Source: Ensifer sp. IC3342 (GTDB lineage Bacteria; Pseudomonadota; Alphaproteobacteria; Rhizobiales; Rhizobiaceae). From it: a stretch of 64,000 nt of DNA. The stretch's first letter is position 1; each line of letters begins with the position of its first letter. The stretch covers positions 186,001-250,000 of the forward strand of contig NZ_JADYVE010000001.1 of the NCBI RefSeq assembly GCF_020193655.1. The letters are read 5' to 3'. This document shows positions 9,672-17,535 of the stretch, piece after piece. A program made the position numbers and the translations under genes. The notes beneath the pieces are model-generated. The model was given only the letters and a program-made list of their open reading frames with translations, searched no databases and was not told the DNA's origin.

Positions 9672-10100
9672 TCAGCCGATCAGGCGCGGATACTCGATCG
9701 CGGGGCAGCGGTCCATGACAACCTTGATCCCGGCCGTCTCCGCCTTGGCCGCAGCCTTGTCGTCCCGCACGGACAGTTGTCCCCATATCACCTTCGGCAA
9801 GGACGGGAGCTCGAGGATTTCGTCGACGAGCGCGGGCAGCGCATGGGCGGCGCGGAAGACGTCGACCATGTCGATCGGCTCCTCGATATCCGCGAGCCTC
9901 GCCACGACCGGCTGGTCAAGGATCGTCCTGCCGGCCTGGCCCGGATTGACCGGAATCACGTGGTATCCCTTGCGCAACAGAAATGCCATCACGCGGTGGC
10001 TCGGCCGCTCGGCCTTTGGCGAGGCGCCGACCAGGGCGATCGTCTTCGTCGAGCGCAGGATGTCGGCGAGGTAGTAGTCCGGGTAGGCATCATGATTCAT
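9672..10100 (-). CDS. CoA-binding-domain protein (YccU-like)
   Basis: 142-residue stand-alone CoA_binding/Rossmann protein. The N-terminal TIALVGASPKAERPSHRVMAFL nucleotide loop and the GYHVIPVNPG strand are characteristic, as is the C-terminal VMDRCPAIEYPRL. Family members bind CoA or similar nucleotides; no enzymatic role is established. Its position upstream of the homocysteine-forming enzyme, with a 121-base gap, is a recurring pairing in rhizobial genomes as far as I recall, but the functional link is inference. Confidence 0.85.
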   Translation of the reverse strand: MNHDAYPDYYLADILRSTKTIALVGASPKAERPSHRVMAFLLRKGYHVIPVNPGQAGRTILDQPVVARLADIEEPIDMVDVFRAAHALPALVDEILELPSLPKVIWGQLSVRDDKAAAKAETAGIKVVMDRCPAIEYPRLIG

Positions 10101-10298
10101 GCTGGCATATCCAAGGATCAGTTACGCGTCTGGATACTTGGCCTCGCGTGCCCACAAGTCAACCGAAGCGGGCGGGATCATTTGTCATTTCAACAACGGT
10201 CCGGAGATTTCCCGCTCGCCTGACCGAATCCCGTTGCTTTTCATCCGGCTCGACGCCACAAACCAAGAGCGCTCCACATTGTCCCGCCGAGGTTCATT

Positions 10299-11135
10299 TT
10301 GCCGCTTGATGTTATCGTGCTTGTCCTCTTCGGGGCGCTTCTGCACGCATCCTGGAACGCACTCGTCAAGGCCGGTTCGGAAAAGTCGCTGGATGCCGCC
10401 ATGGTTGCGCTCGGCGCGGCGGCCGTGGCCGTGCCTTTCCTGCCGTTCCTGCCGCTCCCCATATCCGAAGCGTGGCCCTTCCTCCTGGTTTCGGCAATCT
10501 TCCAGTTCGTCTATTTCCAGTTGGTGGCGGCATCCTATCGCGCCGGAGACATCGGCCTCGTCTATCCGCTGATGCGTGGCGTCGCACCGCTTATCGTCGC
10601 CTCGACGAGCAGCCTCGTTGTCGGCGAGGAACTGAGCCGCGGCGCCGTCGCCGGAATCATGACGATTTGCGCCGGCGTGCTCACGCTCGCCTTCGAATCC
10701 CGCAAGGGCGGCAAGCACGCGATCCTGCTCGCGCTTGCCAATGCCTGCGTCATCGCATGTTACACCTATGTCGACGGCATCGGCGCGCGGCTCTCCGGGA
10801 ACCCGATTTCCTACACCCTGTGGATGGCGCTGCTGCCACCCGTGCTTCTCTTCGCCTGGGCGTTCGTTCGCCGCGGGGTGAAACCGGTGTTGCGGCATGT
10901 CCGCCAGCACTGGAGGCGCGGGCTGATCGGCGGGGCTGGATCGCTCGGCGCCTACGGCCTCGCGCTCTGGGCGATGACCAAAGCACCGGTCGCAACGGTC
11001 GCGGCGCTTCGGGAAACATCGATCCTTTTCGCGGTCGTGATCTCCGTTGTCTTCCTCAAGGAGCGCGTCAGCGTCTGGCGCATCGCCGCCGCATCGGCCA
11101 TCGCGCTCGGCGCATTGCTCCTCAAACTTGCCTGA
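10299..11135 (+). CDS. EamA/DMT-family transporter
   Basis: 278-residue inner-membrane protein with about ten hydrophobic helices arranged as two EamA repeats of the drug/metabolite transporter superfamily. The glycine- and alanine-rich repeats end in VVGEELSRGAVAGIMTICAGVLTLAFES and VFLKERVSVWRIAAASAIALGALLLKLA, the typical conserved Glu plus Gly pattern of each repeat. The start is a TTG at 10299 with GAGG seven bases before it. No in-frame ATG gives a complete first helix. The substrate is unknown. Divergent from the CoA-binding protein gene. Confidence 0.88.
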   Translation: MPLDVIVLVLFGALLHASWNALVKAGSEKSLDAAMVALGAAAVAVPFLPFLPLPISEAWPFLLVSAIFQFVYFQLVAASYRAGDIGLVYPLMRGVAPLIVASTSSLVVGEELSRGAVAGIMTICAGVLTLAFESRKGGKHAILLALANACVIACYTYVDGIGARLSGNPISYTLWMALLPPVLLFAWAFVRRGVKPVLRHVRQHWRRGLIGGAGSLGAYGLALWAMTKAPVATVAALRETSILFAVVISVVFLKERVSVWRIAAASAIALGALLLKLA

Positions 11136-11138
11136 CGG

Positions 11139-11960
11139 TCAATCTTCCTTCCACTCCGGCATGCGCTTACCGAGAAAGGCGCCGATACCTTCTTCCGCGT
11201 CGCGGGCGAGCATGTTCTCGACCATCACGCCGACGGCGTAGTCATAGGCATCCGCCAACGGCAGATCAGCCTGCCGATAGAAGGCTTCCTTGCCGGTTTT
11301 CAGTGCCTGAGGCGACTTCGAGGCGATGACGGCGGCATATTTGTCCACCACTTGGCGCAGATACTGCTGGGGCACGATGCGATTGACGAGACCGAAATCC
11401 TTGGCCGTGGAGGCATCGATTGTCTCGCCCGTCAGCAGCATTTCCATCGCCTGCTTGCGGTGCGCGGCGCGCGAGAGCGCAACCATCGGCGTCGAACAGA
11501 AGAGGCCGATGTTCACGCCCGGCGTGCAGAAGGTCGAACTGTCGGTGCAAATCGCCAAGTCGCAGCTTGCCACCAGCTGGCAGCCGGCGGCCGTCGCCAG
11601 CCCGTCGATCTCGGCGATCACCGCCTGGGGCACCCGGGTGATCTTCAGCATCAGGTCTGCGGCAAGCCGGATCGTGCGCTCGAAGAAGGCCCGGCCGCGA
11701 TCCTCGTCGGCTCGATGCAGGGTCATTTCCTTGAGGTCATGACCGGCGGAGAAGAGCTTGCCCGCAGCCGCGATCACGATCACTTTGATGTCCTTCGAAG
11801 TAGCGACCGCATCGAACTCGGCCAGGAGCGCCTCCATCAGGGCGATCGAAAGCACGTTCGCCGGCTGGTTGTTGAGCGTCAACCGCAGCACCGGGCCGTT
11901 AACCTCGCGCAGCAGCAAGCCGTTCGGCTCTTCCTTCCTGAATGAAACGACGTCCGCCAT
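11139..11960 (-). CDS. Crotonase-fold protein, ECHDC3-like, without catalytic glutamates
   Basis: 273-residue enoyl-CoA hydratase/isomerase family protein. The oxyanion-hole motif SAGHDLKEM near 71-79 and the GLATAAGCQLVASCDLAIC helix near 120-137 define the fold. The two glutamates used for hydration in classical crotonases are not there: Gln128 stands where GGGCE normally gives Glu, and TPGVN (Gly148) stands where QPE gives the second. The same pattern is known in the ECHDC3 group. Thus hydratase activity is unlikely, and a CoA-thioester isomerase, hydrolase or binding role is open. The start at 11960 has GGAGAAGG before it. It ends four bases from the convergent DMT gene. Confidence 0.85.
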   Translation of the reverse strand: MADVVSFRKEEPNGLLLREVNGPVLRLTLNNQPANVLSIALMEALLAEFDAVATSKDIKVIVIAAAGKLFSAGHDLKEMTLHRADEDRGRAFFERTIRLAADLMLKITRVPQAVIAEIDGLATAAGCQLVASCDLAICTDSSTFCTPGVNIGLFCSTPMVALSRAAHRKQAMEMLLTGETIDASTAKDFGLVNRIVPQQYLRQVVDKYAAVIASKSPQALKTGKEAFYRQADLPLADAYDYAVGVMVENMLARDAEEGIGAFLGKRMPEWKED

Positions 11961-12029
11961 GACCTTCTCCGAATGGTTGCTGTTGGCGACGCGTGGTACG
12001 CCGCTCAAGCCACTCTTTCAAGTTCAAGC

Positions 12030-12131
12030 CTGCTGCCTGTTTCCTTAAATCGTTCCGAATTTAAGGAAACAGGCAGCAGTTCAAAGTGCTACAGCGTCCT
12101 TTGCGCGTCTGCCAAGACGCGCAGCGCTGTA
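12030..12131 (+). repeat. RIME-type intergenic repeat, complete copy
   Basis: Two adjacent hairpins. Hairpin A is a perfect 21-bp stem (12030-12050 with 12059-12079, 8-base loop). Hairpin B has an outer TACAGCG/CGCTGTA pair and an inner TGCGCGTCT/AGACGCGCA stem (12090-12131). This is the architecture of the Rhizobium-specific intergenic mosaic element. In this copy the usual CATG of hairpin A is CCTG, with the matching CAGG in the other arm. Confidence 0.9.
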
Positions 12132-12198
12132 AGACCATTTTCCAGCTTGCGCGGTCGGCGCGGTTATCTAGTAACGAGAACAGAAGGGGAGGAAATCG

Positions 12199-12630
12199 AT
12201 GAAACTGCAGCCGATCATGACCGTCGACGAGTTGAACAGCTTCCTCGACACCGACTTTCCGCAGGTCCACACGGACGGCAAGGTCTTCGCCGTGACCGGT
12301 ACCGGGCCGGGCTTCGCAACGATGCGGCTCGATCCGAACGAACGACATATTCGCCCAGGCGGCACCGTCTCGGGGCCGACGCTGTTCGCGCTCGCGGACG
12401 TGTCTGCCTATATCGCCCTGATCGCCCATATCGGTCCGGTCGCGCTTGCCGTCACCACCAGCCTCAACATCAACTTCCTGCGAAAGCCGGAGCCGGAACC
12501 GCTCGAATGCACCTGCCGGATCCTGAAACTCGGCAAGCGGCTCGCGGTTCTCGACGCTTCGATAACACCCGTTGGCAGCGACGACCTAGTTGCTCACGCC
12601 ACCGCCACCTATTCGATTCCGCCGCGTTAG
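12199..12630 (+). CDS. PaaI-like hotdog-fold thioesterase
   Basis: 143-residue hotdog protein of the PaaI/YbgC-like acyl-CoA thioesterase group. The segment RHIRPGGTVSGPTLFALADVSAYIAL (near 50-75) carries the Gly-rich turn, central helix and Asp of the active site, and TTSLNINFLRKPEP is the following strand. Expected reaction: hydrolysis of an acyl- or aryl-CoA. ATG at 12199 follows GGGGAGGAAATCG, a strong ribosome site. A RIME element lies just upstream; rplM follows after its own promoter. Confidence 0.88.
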   Translation: MKLQPIMTVDELNSFLDTDFPQVHTDGKVFAVTGTGPGFATMRLDPNERHIRPGGTVSGPTLFALADVSAYIALIAHIGPVALAVTTSLNINFLRKPEPEPLECTCRILKLGKRLAVLDASITPVGSDDLVAHATATYSIPPR

Positions 12631-12706
12631 ATTGTGGTATCGCTACACCACATAGCTAACATGTTGATTTTACATGTCATTCTTTTGGGCTGCGCACGAA
12701 TGCGCA

Positions 12707-12736
12707 CTTGACGGCATTTTCGCACTTCCGTATAAG
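12707..12736 (+). promoter_or_regulatory. Promoter of rplM-rpsI
   Basis: CTTGAC (12707-12712) and TATAAG (12731-12736) are separated by the ideal distance; the -35 is identical to the rhizobial sigma-70 consensus. The expected transcript would start near 12743 and have a leader of about 110 bases. Confidence 0.7.
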
Positions 12737-12749
12737 CTGCCCGCAGATC

Positions 12750-12797
12750 GCGGTCCCCCTCGGACCGCCTTCTTTTTTGATCCGCCTGCGGGTCAAA
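12750..12797 (+). promoter_or_regulatory. Terminator-like hairpin and following hairpin in the rplM leader
   Basis: A perfect 7-bp stem GCGGTCC/GGACCGC (12750-12756 with 12762-12768) is followed by CTTCTTTTTTG, the form of an intrinsic terminator. A second stem (12776-12784 with 12789-12797, one G-T pair) begins inside the T run. Because the probable rplM promoter lies upstream, the first hairpin would be at the extreme 5' end of the rplM mRNA. It may be an attenuator, a 5' stabilising hairpin or the terminator of the upstream thioesterase gene. Confidence 0.55.
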
Positions 12798-12854
12798 CCA
12801 AGCAACAAGAAACGCCCGGCGGTACGCTTCCGGGTCCAACGAAAGAGTATAGAT

Positions 12855-13319
12855 ATGGCAACCTTCGTTCAGAAGCCTGCAGAGGTGGAGAAGAAGTGGA
12901 TCCTCATCGACGCCGAAGGCCTCGTTGTCGGTCGCCTCGCCTCCATCATCGCAAACCGCCTGCGCGGCAAGCATAAAGCCACCTTCACGCCCCATGTCGA
13001 CGACGGCGACAACGTCATCGTCATCAACGCCGAGAAGGTCGTTCTCACCGGCAAGAAGTACTCCGACAAGAAGTACTACTGGCACACCGGCTATCCGGGT
13101 GGCATCAAGGAGCGCACCGCTCGTCAGATCATCGAAGGCCGCTTCCCGGAGCGCGTCATCGAGAAGGCCGTTGAGCGCATGGTTCCGCGTGGCCCGCTCG
13201 GCCGCCGCCAGATGAAGAACCTGCGTGTCTACGCCGGCTCCAACCACCCGCATGAAGCACAGCAGCCGACCGTCCTCGACGTCGCCAAGCTGAACAGCAA
13301 GAACACAAGGAGCGCCTGA
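12855..13319 (+). CDS. rplM: 50S ribosomal protein L13 (uL13)
   Basis: 154 residues, opening [20 protein letters not shown]. Family landmarks are [38 protein letters not shown], and [22 protein letters not shown]. It binds 23S rRNA early in large-subunit assembly. rpsI begins two bases after the stop, the usual rplM-rpsI operon. The leader carries a promoter and hairpins described separately. Confidence 0.98.
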   Translation: MATFVQKPAEVEKKWILIDAEGLVVGRLASIIANRLRGKHKATFTPHVDDGDNVIVINAEKVVLTGKKYSDKKYYWHTGYPGGIKERTARQIIEGRFPERVIEKAVERMVPRGPLGRRQMKNLRVYAGSNHPHEAQQPTVLDVAKLNSKNTRSA

Positions 13320-13321
13320 TA

Positions 13322-13789
13322 ATGGCTGACCTTTCCGCTCTCAAGGATATCGCCACGACCGCGGAACCGGCTGCTCCGGTTCACGTCAAGAAGGTCGACG
13401 CGCAGGGTCGTTCCTACGCGACCGGCAAGCGCAAGGACGCTGTCGCCCGTGTTTGGGTCAAGCCCGGCTCCGGCAAGATCACCATCAACGGCAAGCCCTA
13501 TGCGGCTTACTTCGCTCGCCCGGTTCTGCAGATGATCCTGCAGCAGCCGATCGTCGCTGCTGCCCGTGACGGCCAGTTCGACATCGACGCGACCGTTGCT
13601 GGTGGCGGCCTCTCCGGCCAGGCCGGTGCCGTTCGCCACGGTATCGCCAAGGCTCTCACCTACTTCGAACCGGGCCTGCGCTCCGTTCTGAAGCGCGGTG
13701 GCTTCCTCACCCGCGACAGCCGCGTGGTCGAGCGCAAGAAGTACGGCCGTGCAAAGGCACGCCGTTCGTTCCAGTTCTCCAAGCGTTAA
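13322..13789 (+). CDS. rpsI: 30S ribosomal protein S9 (uS9)
   Basis: 155 residues. After an alphaproteobacterial N-terminal extension of about 30 residues comes [26 protein letters not shown], then [19 protein letters not shown]. The basic tail ends [16 protein letters not shown], whose last residues reach the ribosomal P site. Co-transcribed with rplM and followed by a clear terminator. Confidence 0.98.
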   Translation: MADLSALKDIATTAEPAAPVHVKKVDAQGRSYATGKRKDAVARVWVKPGSGKITINGKPYAAYFARPVLQMILQQPIVAAARDGQFDIDATVAGGGLSGQAGAVRHGIAKALTYFEPGLRSVLKRGGFLTRDSRVVERKKYGRAKARRSFQFSKR

Positions 13790-13812
13790 TCGCTGGCAGT
13801 TACTGCATTATC

Positions 13813-13839
13813 AAGGCCGGGCATGTCCCGGCCTTTTTT
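13813..13839 (+). terminator. Intrinsic terminator of rplM-rpsI
   Basis: Stem AAGGCCGGG/CCCGGCCTT with a CATGT loop and six T's, 24 bases after the rpsI stop. Confidence 0.93.
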
Positions 13840-13859
13840 CGTTGCTTGATTTCAAAGAG

Positions 13860-14333
13860 TCAGATCGGCAGTTCCGTGGTCGACTTGAGCTCCCTCAGCA
13901 CGAAGCTCGATACGACCGTCCGTACATGCGGATTGCGCATCAGGTAGCGCGTCATGAACGCGTCATAGCTTTCGACATCCGCCGCCCGGATTTTCAGCAT
14001 GTAGTCGAACGTGCCGGAGAGCGCGTAACATTCCATGATTTCCGGCCTGTCCCTGACCACGGCTGAGAACGAGGCGATCGCCTCGTCGTGATGATCCTCG
14101 AGCGTCACATGGGCAATGATGCAGAGCTTCAGATCCAGCTTTGCCGGATCGAGCAGCGCCACGCGCTTGCGGATCACGCCGTCGGCCTCGAGTTCCTGCA
14201 GCCGACGCCAGGCCGAGCTTTGCGACATGCCGGCCCTCTCCGCAAGCTCCGCGAGCGACTGGCCGCCGTCGGCCTGGATCAGGCGAAGCAATCGGCGCAA
14301 CGGTTGGAACGATTCCTTCAAATCTGACGGCAT
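13860..14333 (-). CDS. Lrp/AsnC-family transcriptional regulator
   Basis: 157-residue Lrp/AsnC regulator. An N-terminal winged helix-turn-helix (LLRLIQADGGQSLAELAERAGMSQSSAWRRLQELEADGVI, about 12-52) is followed by the RAM effector-binding domain with PEIMECYALSGTFDYMLKI. The start at 14333 is chosen because GGGAGGA precedes it by eight bases; a longer frame to 14372 lacks a site. Divergent from phhA over a 112-base gap. In other proteobacteria phenylalanine catabolism is controlled by neighbouring Lrp-type or NtrC-type regulators, so control of phhA by phenylalanine or tyrosine is a reasonable inference. Confidence 0.92.
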   Translation of the reverse strand: MPSDLKESFQPLRRLLRLIQADGGQSLAELAERAGMSQSSAWRRLQELEADGVIRKRVALLDPAKLDLKLCIIAHVTLEDHHDEAIASFSAVVRDRPEIMECYALSGTFDYMLKIRAADVESYDAFMTRYLMRNPHVRTVVSSFVLRELKSTTELPI

Positions 14334-14445
14334 TGCGAAATTTCCTCCCGCCAGGAAGCCGACAACCGGCAACTGTGAAACAAATACTCAGCCCGTTGGG
14401 GATACAATTGCAACAGCAATCTGTTCTGACGAATGAGGAGACGTC

Positions 14446-15237
14446 ATGACCAAACAAAGCACCTACACCGCGAAGCTGCCGGAACCGGACGGCACCTATC
14501 TCTACACACCGGAGGAAGATGCGGTCTGGGGCGAGCTCTATCGGCGGCAGATGAAGCTGCTTACCGACAAGGCATGCGACGAATATCTCGAAGGCGTGCG
14601 GACCCTCGGCCTCAATCCGGACCATGTCCCGCAGCTCAAGGACGTCAACCGGAGGCTCGCCGAAACCACGGGCTTCGGCGTCGAGGGCGTGCCGGCGCTT
14701 ATCCCGCCTTCGCGCTTCTATGAACTCCTGTCACAAGGCAAGTTCCCGCTCGCGACGTTCATGCGCCGCCGGGAGCATATCGACTATATCGAGGAGCCGG
14801 ACCTCTTCCACGAGGTCTTCGGCCATTGCCCGCTGCTGACCAACCAGAGCTACGCCAATTTCGTCCGTCGCTTCGGCCAGAAGGCGGTCAAGCTCGGCAA
14901 GGACTATTCGTGGCACCTGTTCCGCTTCTTCTGGTTCACGGTCGAGTTCGGCCTGATCAACACACCGAAGGGTCGGCGCTGCTACGGCGCGGGTATCGTC
15001 TCGTCAACGAGCGAGACGCGCCATGCCATGGAGACGATGGACTGCGAATTCCGCCCCTTCGATCTGATGAGCGTTCTGCGGACGCCCTACCGCATCGATA
15101 TCGTCCAGCCGATCTATTATGTCATCGACAGCTTCGCCCAGCTCGAGGCGATTATCGAGGAGGACATCACGGCTCGGATCAATGAAGCCAAGAGGCTTGG
15201 CGATTTTGCGCCGACCTTCGAGGCGAAGGCATCTTAG
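14446..15237 (+). CDS. phhA: Phenylalanine 4-monooxygenase (phenylalanine hydroxylase)
   Basis: 263-residue pterin- and iron-dependent aromatic amino acid hydroxylase: phenylalanine plus O2 plus tetrahydrobiopterin-type pterin gives tyrosine. The iron ligands are all visible: His122 and His127 in HEVFGH and Glu167 in FWFTVEFGL. The pterin-facing PDLFHEVFGHCPLL segment is canonical. The length matches the monomeric bacterial form without the regulatory domain of the animal enzyme. ATG at 14446 follows GAGGAGACGTC. No pterin carbinolamine dehydratase (phhB) is adjacent. Confidence 0.96.
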   Translation: MTKQSTYTAKLPEPDGTYLYTPEEDAVWGELYRRQMKLLTDKACDEYLEGVRTLGLNPDHVPQLKDVNRRLAETTGFGVEGVPALIPPSRFYELLSQGKFPLATFMRRREHIDYIEEPDLFHEVFGHCPLLTNQSYANFVRRFGQKAVKLGKDYSWHLFRFFWFTVEFGLINTPKGRRCYGAGIVSSTSETRHAMETMDCEFRPFDLMSVLRTPYRIDIVQPIYYVIDSFAQLEAIIEEDITARINEAKRLGDFAPTFEAKAS

Positions 15238-15240
15238 GGT

Positions 15241-15302
15241 CTGCAGCAACTCAAAGTGCTACAGGGTCCTTTGCGCGTCTGTTAAGACGCGCGGCGCTGT
15301 AG
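15241..15302 (+). repeat. RIME-type repeat, hairpin B only
   Basis: The element begins at CTGCAGCAACTCAAAG and continues with the TACAG...CTGTA hairpin and its GCGCGTCT/AGACGCGC inner stem. The long hairpin A found in full copies is missing. It starts three bases after the phhA stop and may act as its 3' end structure. Confidence 0.8.
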
Positions 15303-15382
15303 AGGCACATGATTTTGCCGGCAAGCTCTTGCCTTGCCGGCATCGATTGTCCAACGTCCCGTCAAACTGACGGGAGACGGGC

Positions 15383-16339
15383 ATGGCAAACAAGACGATC
15401 GACCACGCGATCACGGCAAGATCACTGACGGGGGCGGCGTCCGATCCCACCCACGCCGGTATCCTCTCCTTCATGCGGCGGAAATACACCAAGCAATTGA
15501 AGGGGGTGGACACCGTCGTCTGGGGCATTCCCTTCGACGCAGCGACCTCCAACCGCCCCGGCGCCCGCTTCGGACCGCAGGCGATCCGCCGCGCCTCCGC
15601 CATCTTCGACAACGATCCGCAATATCCGTTCGAGCGCGATCTCTTTGCCGACATGGCGACGATCGACTATGGCGACTGCCTGCTCGACTACGGCAATCAC
15701 TCCAAGACGCCCGCGACGATCGAGCGTGAGGCGGCGAAGATCCTGAAATCCGGCGCCTATCTGCTGACGCTCGGTGGCGATCATTTCGTCACCTATCCCG
15801 TGCTCAAGGCTCACGCCGCCTTGCATGGTCCCCTCGCCCTCGTTCAGTTCGACGCCCATCAGGATACCTGGCCAGACGAGAAGGGCCGCATCGACCACGG
15901 CTCGTTCGTCGGTCGCGCCGCGCGCGAAGGGTTGATCGACGTGGAGCGTTCGATCCAGATCGGAATCCGGACGCACGCTCCCGAGGACTGCGGCATCAGG
16001 ATCGTCTATGGCTATGAGGTCGAGGAGATGCGCGCAGAAGAGATCGCCGACACGATCGTCCGGCATGCGGGCAGCCAGCCCGCCTATATGACCTTCGATA
16101 TCGATTGCCTCGACCCCGCCTATGCTCCCGGCACCGGCACGCCGGTGGCCGGCGGTCCCTCGAGCGCGAAAATCCTTTCGGTGCTGCGCAAGCTCGGTGC
16201 TCTCCACATCGCCGGCAGCGACGTCGTCGAAGTGGCGCCAGCTTACGACCATGCCGACATGACCGCCATTGCTGGCTCGACCATCGCCATGTATATGCTG
16301 GGCCTGCGCGCCGAATGGCTCGCGGAAAGGCGCGGCTAA
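15383..16339 (+). CDS. speB: Agmatinase / ureohydrolase family
   Basis: 318-residue manganese ureohydrolase. The binuclear metal motifs are complete: GGDHF near 133, DAHQD near 155 and DIDCLDPAYAPGTGTP near 235. The sequence around the third motif (CLDPAYAPGTGTPVAGG) fits agmatinase rather than arginase. Expected reaction: agmatine to putrescine plus urea. Related guanidino-acid hydrolases share these motifs, so the exact substrate is not certain. Start ATG at 15383 with GGGAGACGGGC before it. Flanked by RIME elements on both sides, so probably a single-gene unit. Confidence 0.88.
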   Translation: MANKTIDHAITARSLTGAASDPTHAGILSFMRRKYTKQLKGVDTVVWGIPFDAATSNRPGARFGPQAIRRASAIFDNDPQYPFERDLFADMATIDYGDCLLDYGNHSKTPATIEREAAKILKSGAYLLTLGGDHFVTYPVLKAHAALHGPLALVQFDAHQDTWPDEKGRIDHGSFVGRAAREGLIDVERSIQIGIRTHAPEDCGIRIVYGYEVEEMRAEEIADTIVRHAGSQPAYMTFDIDCLDPAYAPGTGTPVAGGPSSAKILSVLRKLGALHIAGSDVVEVAPAYDHADMTAIAGSTIAMYMLGLRAEWLAERRG

Positions 16340-16352
16340 TTCGCAGCGACCG

Positions 16353-16454
16353 CTACAGCGCCGCGTGTCCGATCAGACGGCAAAGGACGCTGTAGCACTT
16401 TGATTGCTGCATGTTTTATCCTTAGAATCGGATACGATTTGAGGAAACATGCAG
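16353..16454 (-). repeat. RIME-type repeat, reverse orientation
   Basis: CTACAGCG...CGCTGTAG hairpin first, then the long A hairpin beginning CTGCATGTTTT and closing with AAACATGCAG. The A stem is imperfect near its loop. It begins 14 bases after the speB stop. Confidence 0.85.
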
Positions 16455-16527
16455 TAAGAAATTGATTCAATTCTATGACAGGCTGATTCCGGAAATTTCC
16501 GCAACCGTCTGCAGGAACAGGTAAATC

Positions 16528-17460
16528 ATGAAACCGAAGATCTTCATCGATGGCGAACACGGCACCACCGGGCTGCAGATCCGCACCCGCATGGCCGGTC
16601 GCACGGATGTCGAACTGCTGTCGATCCCGGAAGCGGAACGCCGCAACGCCGCGATGCGCGAAGACCTGCTCAACGATGCCGACATCGCCATACTCTGCCT
16701 GCCTGACGACGCGTCGCGCGAAGCCGTGTCGATGGTCGCCGGCAACAATCGCGTACGGATCATCGACACGTCGACCGCGCATCGCGTCGCACCCGACTGG
16801 GCCTATGGCTTCGCCGAAATGGACAAGGCACAGCCGGAAAAGATCCGCGAAGCGCGCCACGTCGCCAACCCCGGCTGCTACCCGACGGGCGCCATCGCCC
16901 TGGTCCGGCCGCTGCGCCAGGCCGGCATCCTGCCGGATGGTTACCCGGTCACCGTCAATGCGGTTTCCGGTTATACCGGCGGCGGTAAGCAGATGATCGC
17001 GCAGATGGAGGACGAGAAGAACCCGGACCACATCGGTGCGCCCCATTTCCTCTACGGGCTGACGCTCAAGCATAAGCATGTCCCGGAAATGAAGATGCAC
17101 GGCCTGCTCGAACGCGCCCCGATCTTCTCACCATCCGTCGGCAGGTTCCCGCAGGGCATGATCGTGCAGGTGCCGCTCTATCTCGATGACCTTGCCGCCG
17201 GCGCGACGCTGGAAAGCATTCATGCCGCGCTCGTCGAGCACTATGCCGGCCAGTCGATCGTCGAGGTCGCTCCACTTGCCGAAAGCGCGCAGCTCGCCCG
17301 CATCGACGCGACGGAACTTGCAGGCAAGGACACCATGAAGCTTTTTGTTTTTGGGACGTCTGGCGGCACACATGTGAACCTCGTCGCCCTGCTCGACAAT
17401 CTCGGCAAGGGCGCGTCGGGCGCGGCGGTCCAGAACATGGACCTGATGCTTTTGGCCTGA
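16528..17460 (+). CDS. argC: N-acetyl-gamma-glutamyl-phosphate reductase
   Basis: 310-residue NADPH-dependent reductase of the third step of arginine synthesis. The N-terminal loop GEHGTTG is the nucleotide-binding turn of the short (type 2) ArgC class. Catalytic Cys117 lies in NPGCYPTGA, and the substrate-binding histidine is in the KHKHVPEM stretch. The length (about 310 rather than 345) is typical of the type 2 form common in rhizobia. ATG at 16528 follows an AGGAACAGGTAA site. It ends at a strong terminator. Confidence 0.96.
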   Translation: MKPKIFIDGEHGTTGLQIRTRMAGRTDVELLSIPEAERRNAAMREDLLNDADIAILCLPDDASREAVSMVAGNNRVRIIDTSTAHRVAPDWAYGFAEMDKAQPEKIREARHVANPGCYPTGAIALVRPLRQAGILPDGYPVTVNAVSGYTGGGKQMIAQMEDEKNPDHIGAPHFLYGLTLKHKHVPEMKMHGLLERAPIFSPSVGRFPQGMIVQVPLYLDDLAAGATLESIHAALVEHYAGQSIVEVAPLAESAQLARIDATELAGKDTMKLFVFGTSGGTHVNLVALLDNLGKGASGAAVQNMDLMLLA

Positions 17461-17483
17461 ATGAATGAAGCCGCGAAGAAAGT

Positions 17484-17516
17484 GCCCCCGACGGTCGACT
17501 GTCGGGGGCTTTTCTT
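17484..17516 (+). terminator. Intrinsic terminator of argC
   Basis: Perfect 9-bp stem GCCCCCGAC/GTCGGGGGC, 8-base loop, then TTTTCTT. It lies between argC and the convergent ctaA. Confidence 0.9.
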
Positions 17517-17535
17517 ATGGCCATTGCTCGGGTGG

